Origin: Amaranthus tricolor
Lineage: Eukaryota; Streptophyta; Magnoliopsida; Caryophyllales; Amaranthaceae
Reading direction: 5' to 3'
DNA: 64,000 nucleotides
NCBI RefSeq assembly: GCF_026212465.1
Contig: NC_080049.1
Coordinates: forward strand, 20,089,620-20,153,619
Shown: positions 9,215 through 21,752 of the stretch, piece after piece
How positions within the stretch are numbered: the stretch's first letter is position 1
How the letters are laid out: every line of letters begins with the position of its first letter
Program-made: the position numbers and the translations under genes
Notes under the pieces: model-generated
Database searches by the model: none
Told to the model about the DNA's origin: nothing
The model's input: the letters and a program-made list of their open reading frames with translations, nothing else

Positions 9215-12200
9215 CTAATAATAGTTTATATCATCTTCACCCTCATCACTAAAATATTCAGTATCATCGTTTTGCTCATCACCGGACAATAGTTGATCAA
9301 CATCATCATCTTCTTTAAGAATTGTTGTCGACGGTTCTGGTTCATCATCGCACTCAACAAACTGTCCAGAAGGATCGTGGAGCGATATGTCAACATTGTC
9401 TTCATAAGAGACTTGAAATTGTATCGTTGTTACTCTTGGAATGCGTTATCATCTACGTCATTGGGTATAGCAACACTAACTTCATATTTCTTTGGCCTGA
9501 CTTTGCACATTGCTCGCCAATCTCGTAAATCTCGTCAAAAACTAAGATATGGCATGTAGTAAACTTGAGTAGCTTGACTAGCAAACACAAATGGGTCATA
9601 CTTTCCACATGACCGATTGATGTGGATGTCTATATCCGATAGCGTTCGTGAACACGTGTGCCACTTCCACATCCATGACGAGTCAGGTCATACCAGTGGC
9701 ATTTGAATAAGGTCACTCTCTTTATTGGCATTGTCAGATATTCATGTTCTATAATCTCTTCAAGCCGACCGTAGAAGTTTTTGCATATTGTCTGCAGCTA
9801 TTGTCTGCTCTATAATCTTTCAAATGGGTCATAGTTTCCATATATTCTCTATAATCTCCGTCTTGACTGTCATCGGTTGCTTTAACACACACTCCGCTAT
9901 TGTCTGCAGCTTTTCTCGTAGCATGTTTGTTTGTGTGAAACTTATAACCAGTGACGTAACAGATATTACAAGTTTTTGCATATTTCAAAGGTCCTTGTGC
10001 CATGTCTTTCAGTATTCGACCGTTCGGAACATAATCGAGAAGACCGGGAAAAGCTTGTAAAAAAAGTTGAGTTAGAGTAAATAATCAACAATGTCACTAG
10101 AAAAACAATATAAACTTACGTATTGTTTGAAGTATATTGGAAATTGCTCTTCGAGTAAAGCATGAAACTAGTGACTTGGCATGGAAGCAGGCACAGCAGA
10201 ATGTACCTGACTTGTGAACCTTCTCAGATAGGGTTCAACCTCAGGACAATTCATCAGAACATACCGATGTGCAATTTGGAGATCATTGGGATCTAACAAT
10301 TTAGTTTTGCCCCTCCCATGAAATTTGACAAGGTAAGTGAAAATTGAAAGAACACCGGATCTATCATTATTGGCACCGCCGTCATCGTGCATAGGGAGGT
10401 CTCTATATCTACATCGTACCTCTAGCTCGAAGTAATGAGATACAAAATGTGAAGCTTTTTCAGTAAGATATTGATTGCACATTGACGATTCGACATGGGC
10501 TTTGTTTCCTACATTCAGTTTCAGATGCCGTAAGTATCCACATGTAAATATTAACTAGACAAGACATATCAAATAAGTGAAAAAACATTAATATTAATTG
10601 AATGACGTGCACATACCTTTCGAATGGGTACATCCACCTATATTGAACGGGTCTAGCTATTCTTGCCTCGTAGAGTAAGTGGACTGGTAAATACTCCATG
10701 CAATGAAAGAATGATGGGGGAAGATCTTCTCCAATTCGCACAGTAGAACTGGTATTTCAGACTCTAATTTCATTAGGTTTGACGTTTTCAGTTTTGGAGA
10801 AGTTATCATTTTGAAAAACAAGCTTAACTCAGTCAAACCTTCCCAAAAAGGTACAGGGAGAAGCTCACGAAAAGCAATTGGAATCAAGTGTTGCATGAAA
10901 ACGTGATAACCGTGGCTTTTCATCCCGAATAAGGAATGTTTGGTCATGTCAATGTTCCTAGACAATTCATTCACATATCCATCTGGAAACCTTAATGTCT
11001 TCAGCCATTCAAGCAGAGCATGAATCCGTCTATCATCCAAGGTATACGATGCCATTGGGATTTCGTTCCCCACTGGATGCAACACACTTCTAATGTCGAG
11101 GTCTTGCAAGTCTCTACGTGCACCAATATGATCCTTGGTTCCCTTTTCAACACGCATCATTGTATTAAATATATTATCAAAAAGGTTCTTTTCAATGTGC
11201 ATCACATCAAGACAGTGTCTGATCATATTAGTTTCCCAGTACGGTAAGTCCCAAAACATACTTCTCTTTTTCCACCCCCAGTCCACGGACCATAAGTGTC
11301 GTTATATTCGCGTGCACCATCCTCATATACTTTCTTCATCCCATACATGTTAAGCTCCGCAAGTAACTCAACTCCAGTGCGAATATATGGGTCATGGCCC
11401 TCCACTTGAATCCTTGCCATGAAATTAACCCTGTCCCTTCTGAACGGATGACGATCAGGCAAAAACATACGATGATAGTCAAACCAACACATCTTCCTAC
11501 TGTGTCTCAGATAAAAAGCCTTTGAATCAGACATGCAATAAGGACATGCATTTTTACCGTGAATACTCCATCCAGATAACATTGAATATATGCCGGAAAA
11601 TCACTAATTGTCCACATCAATGCCGCTCTAAGACAAAAGTCCTGACCCGTGTACACATCATTGGTCAAGATGCCGTCTTATCACAACATCTTAAGCTCCT
11701 TAATCAAAGGCTGCAGGTAAATAACGATGTTCTACTTAGGATTATTAGGCCCTGGGCGATGACTGTTATGAACATTGATGGTTTTTTCATGCACATCCAC
11801 AGAGGGAAATTGTAAGGTGTCAGAATCACTGGCCACGATGAATACTGCCTTCCTAAGCTTCCAAAAGGGTTGAATCCGTCTGTACACAAACCAAGCCTAA
11901 CATTTCTAATTCAGCAACAAATTCTGGATGTGTTGCGTTAAAATGTTATCAGGCCTCTGAGTCTGACGGGTGACACATTTCCCCCTCTTTGATGTGGTGC
12001 TCGGCGTGCCATCTCATTTCACCGGCCATAACTCGAGACGCATACAACCGTTGTAAGTGTGGACCTATCGGAAGATATATAAATTGTTTCCTTGCAATTC
12101 ATTTATTTCCAACATTGTCTCTGACCCACCTTGTTGTCGAACACGTACGACATCGTCTTGCATTAGCAGTTAGACCCTAATAGATCATACATCCATTAAT

Positions 12201-12955
12201 GCAACAATCAATCCTCTTTAATCGCGACCCAAGCCTCGCTATTTGCTTCTTTGTGTCGTAAAAACTATATGTCATCGAGTTCGGTTAAGGTAAAGCCTTC
12301 CGCATCAAAGTGCACATATCGTCATACATTCTCTCTGAGCAATTATGTTTGTCTTTAGATTCGTCATTCTCCCTATAATTGACATCTGAGAGTAATTTTC
12401 GCATCCATCATACAGTGTATTTTTTATGGCACTTAACATTTCATAAATTTTTTTCGCCTCCGAATTCAGCACTTCGGGTATTACATCATCAGGCGACTGT
12501 TTCTCCACGTAACCCTAATCATTTTGCGGAAAAAAGTTTTGGTACGTGTCCGGAAATCTACTCGCAACAGCATCATGAACCATACGAACGTAATTATTTT
12601 CCTCCGAATTCGGCTCTTCTTGTATTACATCATCAAGCGACTCTTCCGAACAAACGCGTTATTCCATCTACTACCTTCACCGGCGGCAATATCGTAATAA
12701 TAACTCCAATATTAATAATCTTCCACAAATGCTTTCCTTAAAAAATGATCCCTCACATCATTTGGTATTATTAAAGACAACATTTTTGCATTTCGCACAA
12801 GGACATCTAATTTTAGATGAACGACTTTTTGAAACTGCAAATTTTATGAGTTCTTCTAATCCCCTATTAAACTCTATATTAAAAGACCTGTCATTAAATT
12901 CGTTTTCGTACATCTAATTTCTATTGTACAAATAATAACTACCATCATCCGTCAT
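9215..12955 (-). pseudogene. CACTA transposase (TNP2 / Transposase_21), degraded
   Basis: Minus-strand segments match successive regions of plant TNP2-class transposases. An N-terminal transposase-associated region (12955-12750) has a KIRCPCAKCKN zinc-binding-like motif. A segment at 12508-12305 (LYDGCENYS) follows. The core at about 12080-10990 has LCTDGFNPFG, PVILTPYNFPLWMCMK, FPAYSMLSGWSIHGKNACPYCM and an HCLDVMHIEKNLFDN motif. DUF4216/4218-like sequence runs from 10990 to 10170. The C-terminal part has a QVYYMPYLSF motif near 9560, and an acidic tail ends at TAG 9215-9217. Several stops and frame changes interrupt it (for example after NRN near 12916 and after YLSF near 9534). The enzyme would cut the element ends; this copy cannot encode a full protein. 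Confidence 0.85.
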
Positions 12956-13114
12956 TGGGTAAACCTATATTAATTTTTTAAACACAATCAAATATAAATA
13001 AACTACTTGTTATAATAAACAAACATAACACATATTAAAATCCTAATTATAACATAACATAATCATACATGAATAAAACAAAAAGTAAAATTAATCTAAT
13101 ACCATTTACATTTC

Positions 13115-13117
<3 letters not shown>

Positions 13118-13206
<89 letters not shown>
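13118..13206. repeat. (TA)n microsatellite
   Basis: About 44 uninterrupted TA units upstream of the transposase start, inside the CACTA element. Confidence 0.95.
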
Positions 13207-13212
<6 letters not shown>

Positions 13213-13514
13213 AAAATATTACGTATAACAATTACACATGAATAAAACTAATAATAAACATATAAATATTACATAATATACATAACATATATAGATAATA
13301 ACCACAAAAAATTAATTTTAATACATACATATATACAATAATAATCATAGATGTATAAATTAAATAAATATAATAACAAAAACAATAGAAATATACCTTT
13401 TTACGTAACCAGCTTTTTTCAGTTCACAAGTAAATACTTCTACTAAACTTTGAGAAAATATGTTGTGTTTGCCTATGAACAACTAACATATTTATTTGTA
13501 CATATAAGCAAACA

Positions 13515-13700
13515 AAAATCCTTAAGCGACAAAATAGGCAACATTCCTTTAATTCTGAAATTAGAACGCTATTTTTTTCCGCCAATGTTTTTATGCGACA
13601 AAGTTTTATTAGGTGACAAATTATGCGATACTGGATTTTTGTCGCAGGCCTATGACAAAGAGTTTTGTTGCCTATTTTGTCGCATAACTTCTCACCTTAG
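13515..13700. repeat. CACTA right subterminal motif array
   Basis: Motifs AAGCGACAAAATAGGC, TATGCGACAAAG, GGTGACAAATTATGCG, TTTTTGTCGCAGG, TTGTTGCCTATTTTGTCGCA and ATTTGTCGCC recur within 185 bp, mirroring the array at 5461-5600. Confidence 0.7.
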
Positions 13701-13739
13701 ATTTTCAATTTGTCGCCAAATGGATATGTTTTTTTTGTG

Positions 13740-14265
13740 TATAATATAACTATTTTATGAATCTATTTTATGAATAGGGCGTGTGGGAGTTGAGACTCTT
13801 AGCTTTTTAATGAAAATTCTTGCTACGTTAGATCTGTTTTTGTATCTAGATTATTAGTGGAGGCTTGGTTTCCTTTGGTATTACTGACGTATTAATGATT
13901 GAAAAATGTTGAAATAGTTTGAATTATTGATTGTGAAAAATGTTGAGTTTTTCTTTTGTTGTTAATTATGAAATAGTTAGGGCTTCAGAACTTTTACAAT
14001 ATAATGTGGCTTTGAGAAATCTATTACGAGATTACTCTACTTTGCATTGCCTAATGTGAGAAGGATCATTGTTACTGTATCAACTTAGTGTGTTTGATTT
14101 ACAAAATTACTGATTAAATGATTAGTGCATATCTTTTTATGTTTGTCAATTCATAAAAATAATAGAAAAAAGTAAACAAATAAGAAGTATATATGTATTT
14201 TTTGAATCTTGTGCATTCTTTTACACTAAAAATGACTAAAGAATAATATACATAAGAAATTGGTG
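13740..14265. other. Intergenic, no gene seen
   Basis: AT-rich flank of the CACTA element with no conserved motif that I recognise. Confidence 0.4.
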
Positions 14266-14269
14266 TGCA

Positions 14270-15835
14270 AATTTTATTTAACTGCAAGCGCACGGTGTAC
14301 GTGTAGATGCGGGTCGAACACAAGGAACCTAGAACAAGAAACTTGGTAATATGGATTAATTATATTGCTCAAAGAAGAAAAATGTTTGGTTGGTTGTTTT
14401 TTAACAAACTACAAATGCAATAGGAAATATGGTTTAAACTATATGATGAAGAGATTTAGGGTGTCGAGAATCCCCTAAAGTCTTGTATGATCAAATTCTC
14501 ATTAGTGTCTATGAAATGTCGGATTAATTACGCGGTTAAACATGATCTTGTTAATCTCAAACTCTCGCTCTGTTGATTAACTATTAGATTTAGACCCTAC
14601 TTATTCGATTCTCACACGCTAGTTTTATTGAACGAATTAATAAGAATTTAACTAAAATGTACACTAAAGCAAAGTCGATCCCAATCTCACACGCTATTTC
14701 TATTTACTAGTCCAACAAAGCATGTTTCATTTAGGTTATTAGCACAATTCAACCAGTTTAATCCTAATTTCCTAGACACATTCAAAAATTAAATCATACT
14801 TGAGTTATAGGTTCAAACCCTAACCCTAGAAAATGGATTTACTCACTAATCATGGTGAAAGCAATAAACACAAACCCTAGGATGATACTAGGCATTAATA
14901 AGAATGATATTGATGAAAATTACAAGAGAAGCAATAATTAAATACCAAAGAACACAACAATTAATTCAAAGAACAATAAATGAAGAACAAAACTAATTGT
15001 ATTAAAGGAAGATTGATGACAATAATTAAGGTTCACTAATGAAGGATTAAAACTAATACCAGGAATTAAAATGCAAAGGAAATTAAAAGACTAAAAGAAA
15101 CTTACAATCCTTGAAGGAAGATTAATGGAAAACTTCGTGAAAAAGCTAAAACTAAAGGAAGAATTAAAGAGCAAAAACAAGTAAAATTAGTCTAAAAGAG
15201 ATGGAAGAGGAGAAAACACCCTAATTAGTTTTTTAGGGCCTATTCATACTAATAAGGACTTAACCATAAAATCTAATTCAAAGATTAAAGGGATGAAAAT
15301 CCCGTGCAGTACAACAGAGAATCAAAGCCGAGTCGGCTGCACCAAAAACAACATGAAAGCCATGTCGGCGTTTTGTGCTGAAAAATTGCAGCATCTTCAA
15401 ACGGTTGTCATTTCTTGCTCGGCTGTCGGAATTGGACATATAATATACAGTTGGAAAGCTCTTGAAGTCTAGTTTCTAATAACACAAACCTTGAATTAAT
15501 ACAATCTTCCTATCAAAAGTGATGGCCAAAAGAGTAAAAATATATCAAATTTTACCTCAAAACTTTTGCATTATAAACACTCTTCTACCCTTTTAATCAT
15601 TTTCTTTGTAAAACATCTTCAACTGAGCTGAATTCCCCTTAGTAAACTCTGTCATCATTAAAACCATAAGAATTATGCTTAAAACAATCAAAACCACTCA
15701 AAATCAACATGAATAACCAAAATGAGTAATATAGCGTAAATCTTCAAAATAAGCACGAAATTACTAGCAACGATCATCATTAAGGAGTATAAAATGATAT
15801 AAATAAGTGCAAATAATTGCACTTATCAGAATTTA
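14270..15835 (-). mobile_element. Noncoding repeat, possible degraded LTR or LTR-derived element
   Basis: Read on the minus strand it begins TGATAAGTGCAATTATTTGC at 15829-15810 and ends near 14272 with GTACACCGTGCGCTTGCAG. The TGATAAG opening, the absence of coding motifs, and phrases such as GCGGGTCGAACACAAGGAAC resemble noncoding parts of plant Gypsy-type elements. I found no second LTR, primer site or domain, so the class is uncertain. Confidence 0.35.
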
Positions 15836-18270
15836 CAAGTTCAAAATTTGTTGAATCATTTGATTCTGCCATTTGATTCTATAATCCGATTCTGAGAGTT
15901 ATTTTGATTTAAGTTAAATTTACGATTTTAACAGTGACCTTGGTTATAATTCACCTGATATCTCTTTTAATATTCAATTATGAAACCAAACATATGGCAT
16001 TTAAACTTTAAGCATTATAATTATATTCAATTCGGAGTCAGGTGTCGGGTCGAATTGAGTCAGAGTAGGGTCGTGTCAAGTCGAAGTCTGGTTGGAGTAT
16101 CGTATTTTATATGAGGTCCAACTTCAGTTTGTCTCTGAATCGAACTCGAACTATATCATCGGATTCAAAGCCGGAAATTATTTTTCCCGAACTCGAATCG
16201 GACTAAATCCTCATATCAGGGGCGAATTCGGACTGAATTAAAGGTTAGAATTAGTCACTTTTATGTTTTAAAATGTCGTACTTGATCCATTTAAGATTAT
16301 ATATTTTTAGTTGAAACTGATTACTTTAAAATTATAATATATTATTTTTGGTTAAAATTGATCACAACCCCAGCGACATAATACAACTAAAAAACCATCA
16401 AATTGAAGATTGGTCAACCCGTATGTGTTCGGTCTCAGTATGAGACTCTCTTTTCTGATCATTTGTTATTTTGATTTTATAGTTTTTCAGTTGTTAAACT
16501 CAATATCGAGTCTAAACCAAAAACAGAATTGAACATAGAACGCATTCTAAATTAAACCAACTTCAAATGTGGGCGAACTAAATTACTTATTTAATTTGAT
16601 TTATTTCAGTGTTCTAATTTTTTTATCAAATTACTTACACGTTGAAAGAACTTTTATTTTTTTTTATTGTCAAGCGGGTATTGGTAGTGAGATATCAATA
16701 TAAACAAATTTATTTTTTCTATTAATGGTTGTACGAGAATTTTAATTAGATGTGCAAGTTGCACCAACAAGTTGTAAAATCCGGTCCTAGCATAAATTAA
16801 AACAAGATGTCAATCTCTATTTAATAGTACTAGTACTACCGAAAAAATTTTGGTATAAATTGTAAATTAAATTGGATTAAATAGAAGTAATAGTATTTGG
16901 TCAGATCAACGGTTCAAATGGTTTAGTTTAATTTTTTTTCATAAAAATTAAGGTTTTTGGTCTGATTTTGATTTTTTATTTTTCAGATCATACCAGACTG
17001 AAAACCGTATTATGGTCAAAAACCGTAGGATTTTTATTTTGTTTGAAATAGATCGTTATCTAAATATACATTGAGATGTAATTTTTTTAATGTTAAAATA
17101 TACTTGAATTATGTTGATGCAATAAACTAATTACGAATTATTATATTTAAGGATTATAGGTGCAAAATTTTTGCATAAATAATTAAATTAAATTAAAAAA
17201 TATTAAAAGAAAAATATAGGCCAGATTCAATCTTATGGTTTAAATAGCCCAATTTGATCTGAAAAAAATTTTAAATCAGAGTTTTTTCTCAATTCTATTT
17301 TTAATATTAGACTAGACCAAATTGGGCATTATAAATCTCTAAGTACTACCATCTAAAAATACAATCCTCCTATAAGGTGCTTCTTGATCTAATACGTTAA
17401 AAGCAACTAGCAACTGGCTACTTATCAGTCTTTAGGTATTAATTAAATTACTTTTGGGTTGACTATCAACTTTTGACTTTTTGATTGATTAAAAAGCAAA
17501 ATAATTTTATTGTTACATGGCTTTTTAGCCGGTTGTAAGATTTAGTTTTAAGTTAAAATAAAAAAAAAATAAAAAAAATAAGTTGGTTGGCTTTTTTCAT
17601 TGGTTTTTGGCTTGTTAGCCTAATTTTTCTTTGTTGTAAAGCCAACAAGGCAACAACTTATACATACTTTTATCAAATATCTCTTTAAACAATTAACTTA
17701 TGTAGCTAGCTCAAAGACCGGCAAAAACGTAAACACTACAAGGGTATGAAATAAATTAAATTTAATACATTTAAAATTATGTACACCATTTGGTGATGCA
17801 TACTAGACATTTGGGTGGTATAGATCATTCCACACCTTAGATACCTACCACCCTAAGCATTCCGAAAAGGGCCTTTATGATCAACAACAACAATGGCATC
17901 CAATGTGGGTGAAATTTGGTACCTTGATACATAAGTCTTATCGATATTGCTTCGAAATATAAAAGGTTTTAGTCTAATAGAATCCTAACTTATACTTAGC
18001 TATCGTATTAAAATGAAATATGTTTATGAAACAATTATTAACAATAATATTATGATTACGGTCCCCCAACATGCATGACTAAAATTGATTAACATAATTT
18101 TAATAAAAAATTACTTGAAAAATCTCATTCTTCATCCGTTTTTCTATGATAATCGCAACTTTCACTTACTTAGAATAATTCCAATTTTTAAGATTATTAT
18201 CCTAAAAAAGTTCATAATTAAATATGGTCATGCTATAATAGGTCTTTTACCCTAAAAAATAATAAAAAGA
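15836..18270. other. Intergenic, relic repeats only
   Basis: Contains the patch at 16020-16215 that resembles 5050-5170, A/T-rich low-complexity stretches, and a segment at 17395-17690 rich in AGCCAACAAG/CTTGTTAGCC-like motifs that may be another old element. No coding motif or RNA gene seen. Confidence 0.4.
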
Positions 18271-18272
18271 AA

Positions 18273-19175
18273 ATGATCTCTACAAAAAAGATGAAATTAA
18301 GATAAGATCTTGGCGACCATATACTATAACCAAACGTTGTTTGTCGCCATTTCTAACCAGATGGTGACCAGACATGTGTAGTAGCTAGTAGCGATGAAGA
18401 AACGAACTGATGGCAACCACCCTTTTAATTTTATTCTGATTTTGGTTTTGCCTTTTTGTGCTTGTAATTGATTAGTCGCAAATTGATTGTAAATTTGAAA
18501 AAAATAGAGAGAAGTTTTTCGCCCACATTCATATGTCTATACATAATACACAACCCACAATATTAGAAATAATGTTTTAAGATTAATTTTTTTAAGTTAA
18601 TATAAACTTATGAAGTATTATATTTTATTTTTGGTTATACAAAGAGGATTGTGTTCCAACATTTTACTACGACTAATAATACATTAATGGGATTGATATA
18701 ACACAAATACGACTAGTGCCTAGTGGTGGAGAGTTGTGTGCGTTTACCTTTATGCAGGAGGTCTAGGATTTGATTCCTATCTCTTGCATTTCTTTGTAAC
18801 ATTGATAAGTTTCATGCTTGAAGACAATCAATTCCGAAAATTATATTTGGTAATGAGTTTCTAGGCCACGTTAGTGAGATAGTTAGATTTAAAACTTATT
18901 TTATTATAATGAGATATTTTTTATAATGGAGATCAGATCGCTACCATCTTAGTTGTTCGCCATTAGTCTATCACTTATTTGGTCACGAATGACGATCAAA
19001 TGGCTACTAAAATTCAAATGTTCGTCAATGGTAACTATATGGTTGCTATTTTACTGTTGCGGTGATCTGTAGATCAATCAAACACATTTGGTAGCCATCT
19101 GGTCATTATAGGCCTATGTACGTCGGCCAAATGGCTACCAAATTGTTCGGTTTCTTATTTTGTGTTTTTAGAGTA
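18273..19175. mobile_element. Candidate non-autonomous CACTA-like element
   Basis: Motifs around TGGCGACCA, TGTCGCCAT and ATGGTGACCA cluster at 18310-18420. Related motifs TGGCTACCA, GGTAGCCAT and ATCGCTACCAT cluster at 18930-19140. The left edge CTCTACAAAAAAG near 18275 resembles a mutated CACTACAAAAAA. Clustered inverted motifs at two ends with a noncoding centre fit a deleted CACTA derivative of a different family from the one at 5410-13735. Boundaries are approximate. Confidence 0.4.
18712..18860 (+). repeat. Candidate tRNA-derived SINE
   Basis: A box A-like sequence TGGTGGAGAGT (18724-18734) is followed 31 bases later by a box B-like sequence GGATTTGATTCC (18766-18777), close to the GGTTCGATTCC consensus. 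This is the internal RNA polymerase III promoter layout of plant SINEs. The 3' end and target duplication could not be fixed. The region lies inside the candidate element at 18273-19175. Confidence 0.4.
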
Positions 19176-19655
19176 ATTTGTAAAATTAAAGAATAAGGGA
19201 AAACATTTTTTAAAAATGGGAAAAAACAAATTCTTCCATTGCCACTTGTACTATTCACTCTTTGCTTCTTTACTGTTTGTTTGATTCGCTATTTATGAAG
19301 CTACTAAAGAAAATGAAAATCAAACCACCAAACCACAAATTTTCGAAACTCCATTGTCATGTCAATAGTAAACATGGCTACCAACATGCAATTTACTATG
19401 TTTATTTCAACAAATTATCCTTATTAGATTTCTCATCGTCTTTCACTTCTAATCATGGAAATCGGAAGTTTAAGATCATTTAAGGTGTATGTATTTATTT
19501 TTCACTTGATTTTTTGAAATTTAGCCACACTTAAAGCGTTGCCATATGAAGAGTTGTAATTTATGAAAGGAAAAATGTTGTAGTTTTTGAAATTTCATCA
19601 AGAGATAACATTTTCAACTGGCCGATAAATTAGTACTTTCTAATATAAATATCAT
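19176..19655. other. Intergenic, no gene seen
   Basis: A 73-codon open frame at 19262-19483 shows no recognisable motif and is not supported as a gene. Confidence 0.4.
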
Positions 19656-20490
19656 TGTTGGAGTAAGAGCCAACCTCATGATGTTGGTGATGGCTTTGAT
19701 CACTGATTGTCCATGCACTATCTTGCACACTTGAGAGTAAAGATGTGAATGGAATAGGATATGAAAACATAAGCTTTGGATTACTTGATGAAGTGATCAT
19801 TGGAGATGATTTGGTATGCCTTGAACAAGGTAAGAGACCACTCTAAGAGGGTCTTGGCATGTGCCTTGAACGAGAAAAGACATAAGTGAAGGGGTGCTCG
19901 AACAAGGTGTGAAGGCAAAAGCAATAACAGAAGCTACTGGATCAGCCACTCATCCGAGTAGGCCTCACACTTGTTCGAGCAGGCTGTTCAGGCCCCATTT
20001 TTGCAATATTTTTTCCGTGTACGAGTTTGGCTTCGGGAGCAAGGCATTTGTCCTAGGGTTTTAACGAACATCATTAGAACGTTGTAGAGAGCTAATACTT
20101 TGAATCAACTAGGGTTTTAACGAAGAGATTTCATTATATTTTGTATCATTGCGTTTACGGGAGATTGACATTAAAGGTTCAATCTTTAGTTTGAGAGAGA
20201 GTTCTCAAAGATTGTGATCTGAGGATTGTCATTGATGTATTGTAGATTATATTAATGATAAGAAACTTGTATTGAGGGGGATGTATCACCTGATTAATCT
20301 TTGTGTTTGTTCTCAATTTTTGTTGTGCTCTGTTTTCGTGTCTTTCTAAACCATTTGCTTTTCATCAAACCTCTAAATCCTTACATTTCAATTATAGATA
20401 TTAGAAGCAACAAACAACAATTACCAAAAAAATTTTTATTGAAACTTGATGGACATGAGTTAAAGTTCAATTTCTGGACTTTTACTATTC
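19656..20490 (+). mobile_element. LTR-like fragment interrupted by the SIRE-like Copia insertion
   Basis: Begins TGTTGGAGTAAGAGCC at 19656 and contains phrases shared with 42880-43600: CCTTGAACAAG, GAGGGTCTT, GTTCGAGCA, CTAGGGTTT-like and ATCTTTGTGTT. The two copies are strongly diverged. Composition and the TGTTGG start suggest an LTR of an older retroelement. The SIRE-like element is inserted at its right side after 20496. No protein domain supports the class. Confidence 0.35.
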
Positions 20491-20496
20491 CAAAAG

Positions 20497-21683
20497 TGTT
20501 GGCCTCTTAGGTTTTGATGATGACTTCACTTTTAAATAAACAAATATGTTTTAGAAATAGTTTTGTAGGTGAATATCCGATTTTGTTGAAATCATTGATG
20601 AAGCCTATGACTTGGTTCGTGGAAGTTGTACGTGTCTTAGAATATCCAAGAAGTTAGATAAATGCTTAGGACGTTAAAGGTAGACAGACGGTCTACTGTT
20701 CCCAAAGTTGACAATCTGACAGAAGTTGTAGATGGTGACAGTACACTGTTCCCACGACGCAGGTCTGAAGAAAACATCGACTGGAAAATTGCGAATTAAT
20801 TATTTTCTGTTTTTAAGTTGATGTAACGGTTAAGAATTAAATTAATTGCTTAATTAATTAATAAATTGGTTTGCAAAACTATTTTTAGGTTATCTAAAAA
20901 TAGCCTAAGACTTATTCTTTTCTTTAGATGAGATCTCCTATTATTTAGGATCTTTTGTTTTAACTCCTATGCTATTTTTAGCTTGATGGAACTGTTTTCC
21001 TCTTTGAGCAAATGACAGCCGGACATTTATTTTTTGGCAATTCCACTATCTTTTTCTTTTGAGAACGTGTAGGAAGTGGTAGGTGTGTCTAAGGAAACTG
21101 CTGGCTGTTCCCACTATAAATAGGAGGAACATTGCTCAGACCTGGAATCCATCCAAGAGTGTCCATTAAGGGAGATTTATTAAGAAAAATATTTTCAGCT
21201 TTTCAATGCCAATTAATTTATTATATTTTTCTTAAAGCAATTATTTAATTTTTATCCTCTTGAGAAATTGGCCTTGTAAGGGTATTTGTGTGTTTTGTTG
21301 TAACTAGACTTAAGGAAAGTCTAGGGGAATAGAGAAGCTTCAATAAAAGCGTGAGAAGAGAAAGAGAAGGAGAAAGAGAAGAGAAAGAGAAGTAGGCCTA
21401 GAGTAGAGAAGTTTCAAGTGAAGCAAATTGTTTTACGTGATTGTAATTGATTGCCTAAAACATAGTGAGAATTTTGAAATCCCGGGGGGTCATGGTTTTT
21501 TCTTCTTATTAGGCCAAGAAGGTTTCCACGTAAAATCTTTGTCTCCTTTTATCTTTTTCATTTTAAGTTTAAGTTTTATTTTATTATATTTTCGCAAAAA
21601 TTAGAGGCAAAAATCTTAAAAATAATACACAACAATTCACCCCTCCCTCTTGTTGCATTCGATCATCTATTAGCATTTGTACA
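20497..21683 (+). repeat. 5' LTR of the SIRE-like element
   Basis: 1187 bp, starting TGTTGG and ending TACA. By eye alignment with the 3' LTR I count about 33 substitutions and one 2-nt indel, about 97% identity. TATAAATA at 21115-21122 is the likely core promoter, and AATAAA at 21342-21347 a possible polyadenylation signal. A GA-rich tract (GAGAAAGAGAAGG units) occupies about 21355-21392. Confidence 0.95.
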
Positions 21684-21685
21684 AT

Positions 21686-21697
21686 TGGTATCAGAGT
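21686..21697 (+). other. Primer binding site
   Basis: TGGTATCAGAGT starts two bases after the LTR end and matches the complement of plant initiator methionine tRNA 3' ends (TGGTATCAGAGC) except for the last base. Reverse transcription would be primed here. Confidence 0.85.
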
Positions 21698-21752
21698 AGT
21701 ATTCCTCATTTAATCAGGAAACCCTGAGAGCAGTATCCTGTTCCCTGGCAAG

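Larger units (their letters stand above)
5410..13735 (-). mobile_element. Decayed CACTA (En/Spm) transposon, about 8.3 kb
   Basis: Both known CACTA gene types lie on the minus strand: a TNP2-class transposase (9215-12955) and a TNP1-like protein with a Transposase_24-type domain (5833-7126). Motifs of the form GCGACAAAA or its complement cluster at both outer ends (5461-5600 and 13515-13700), as subterminal transposase-binding repeats do in this superfamily. The exact termini are degraded: CACGAAAAAGC near 5422 and the complement of ACACAAAAAAAACAT near 13740 are the best candidates, and I could not confirm a 3-bp target duplication. An internal third motif array at 8505-8780 leaves open that two related elements are joined here. 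Confidence 0.7.

Noticed and set aside
11020..12917. Several plus-strand frames opposite the CACTA transposase
   Set aside because: The minus strand has strong TNP2 homology; the plus frames are shadows.
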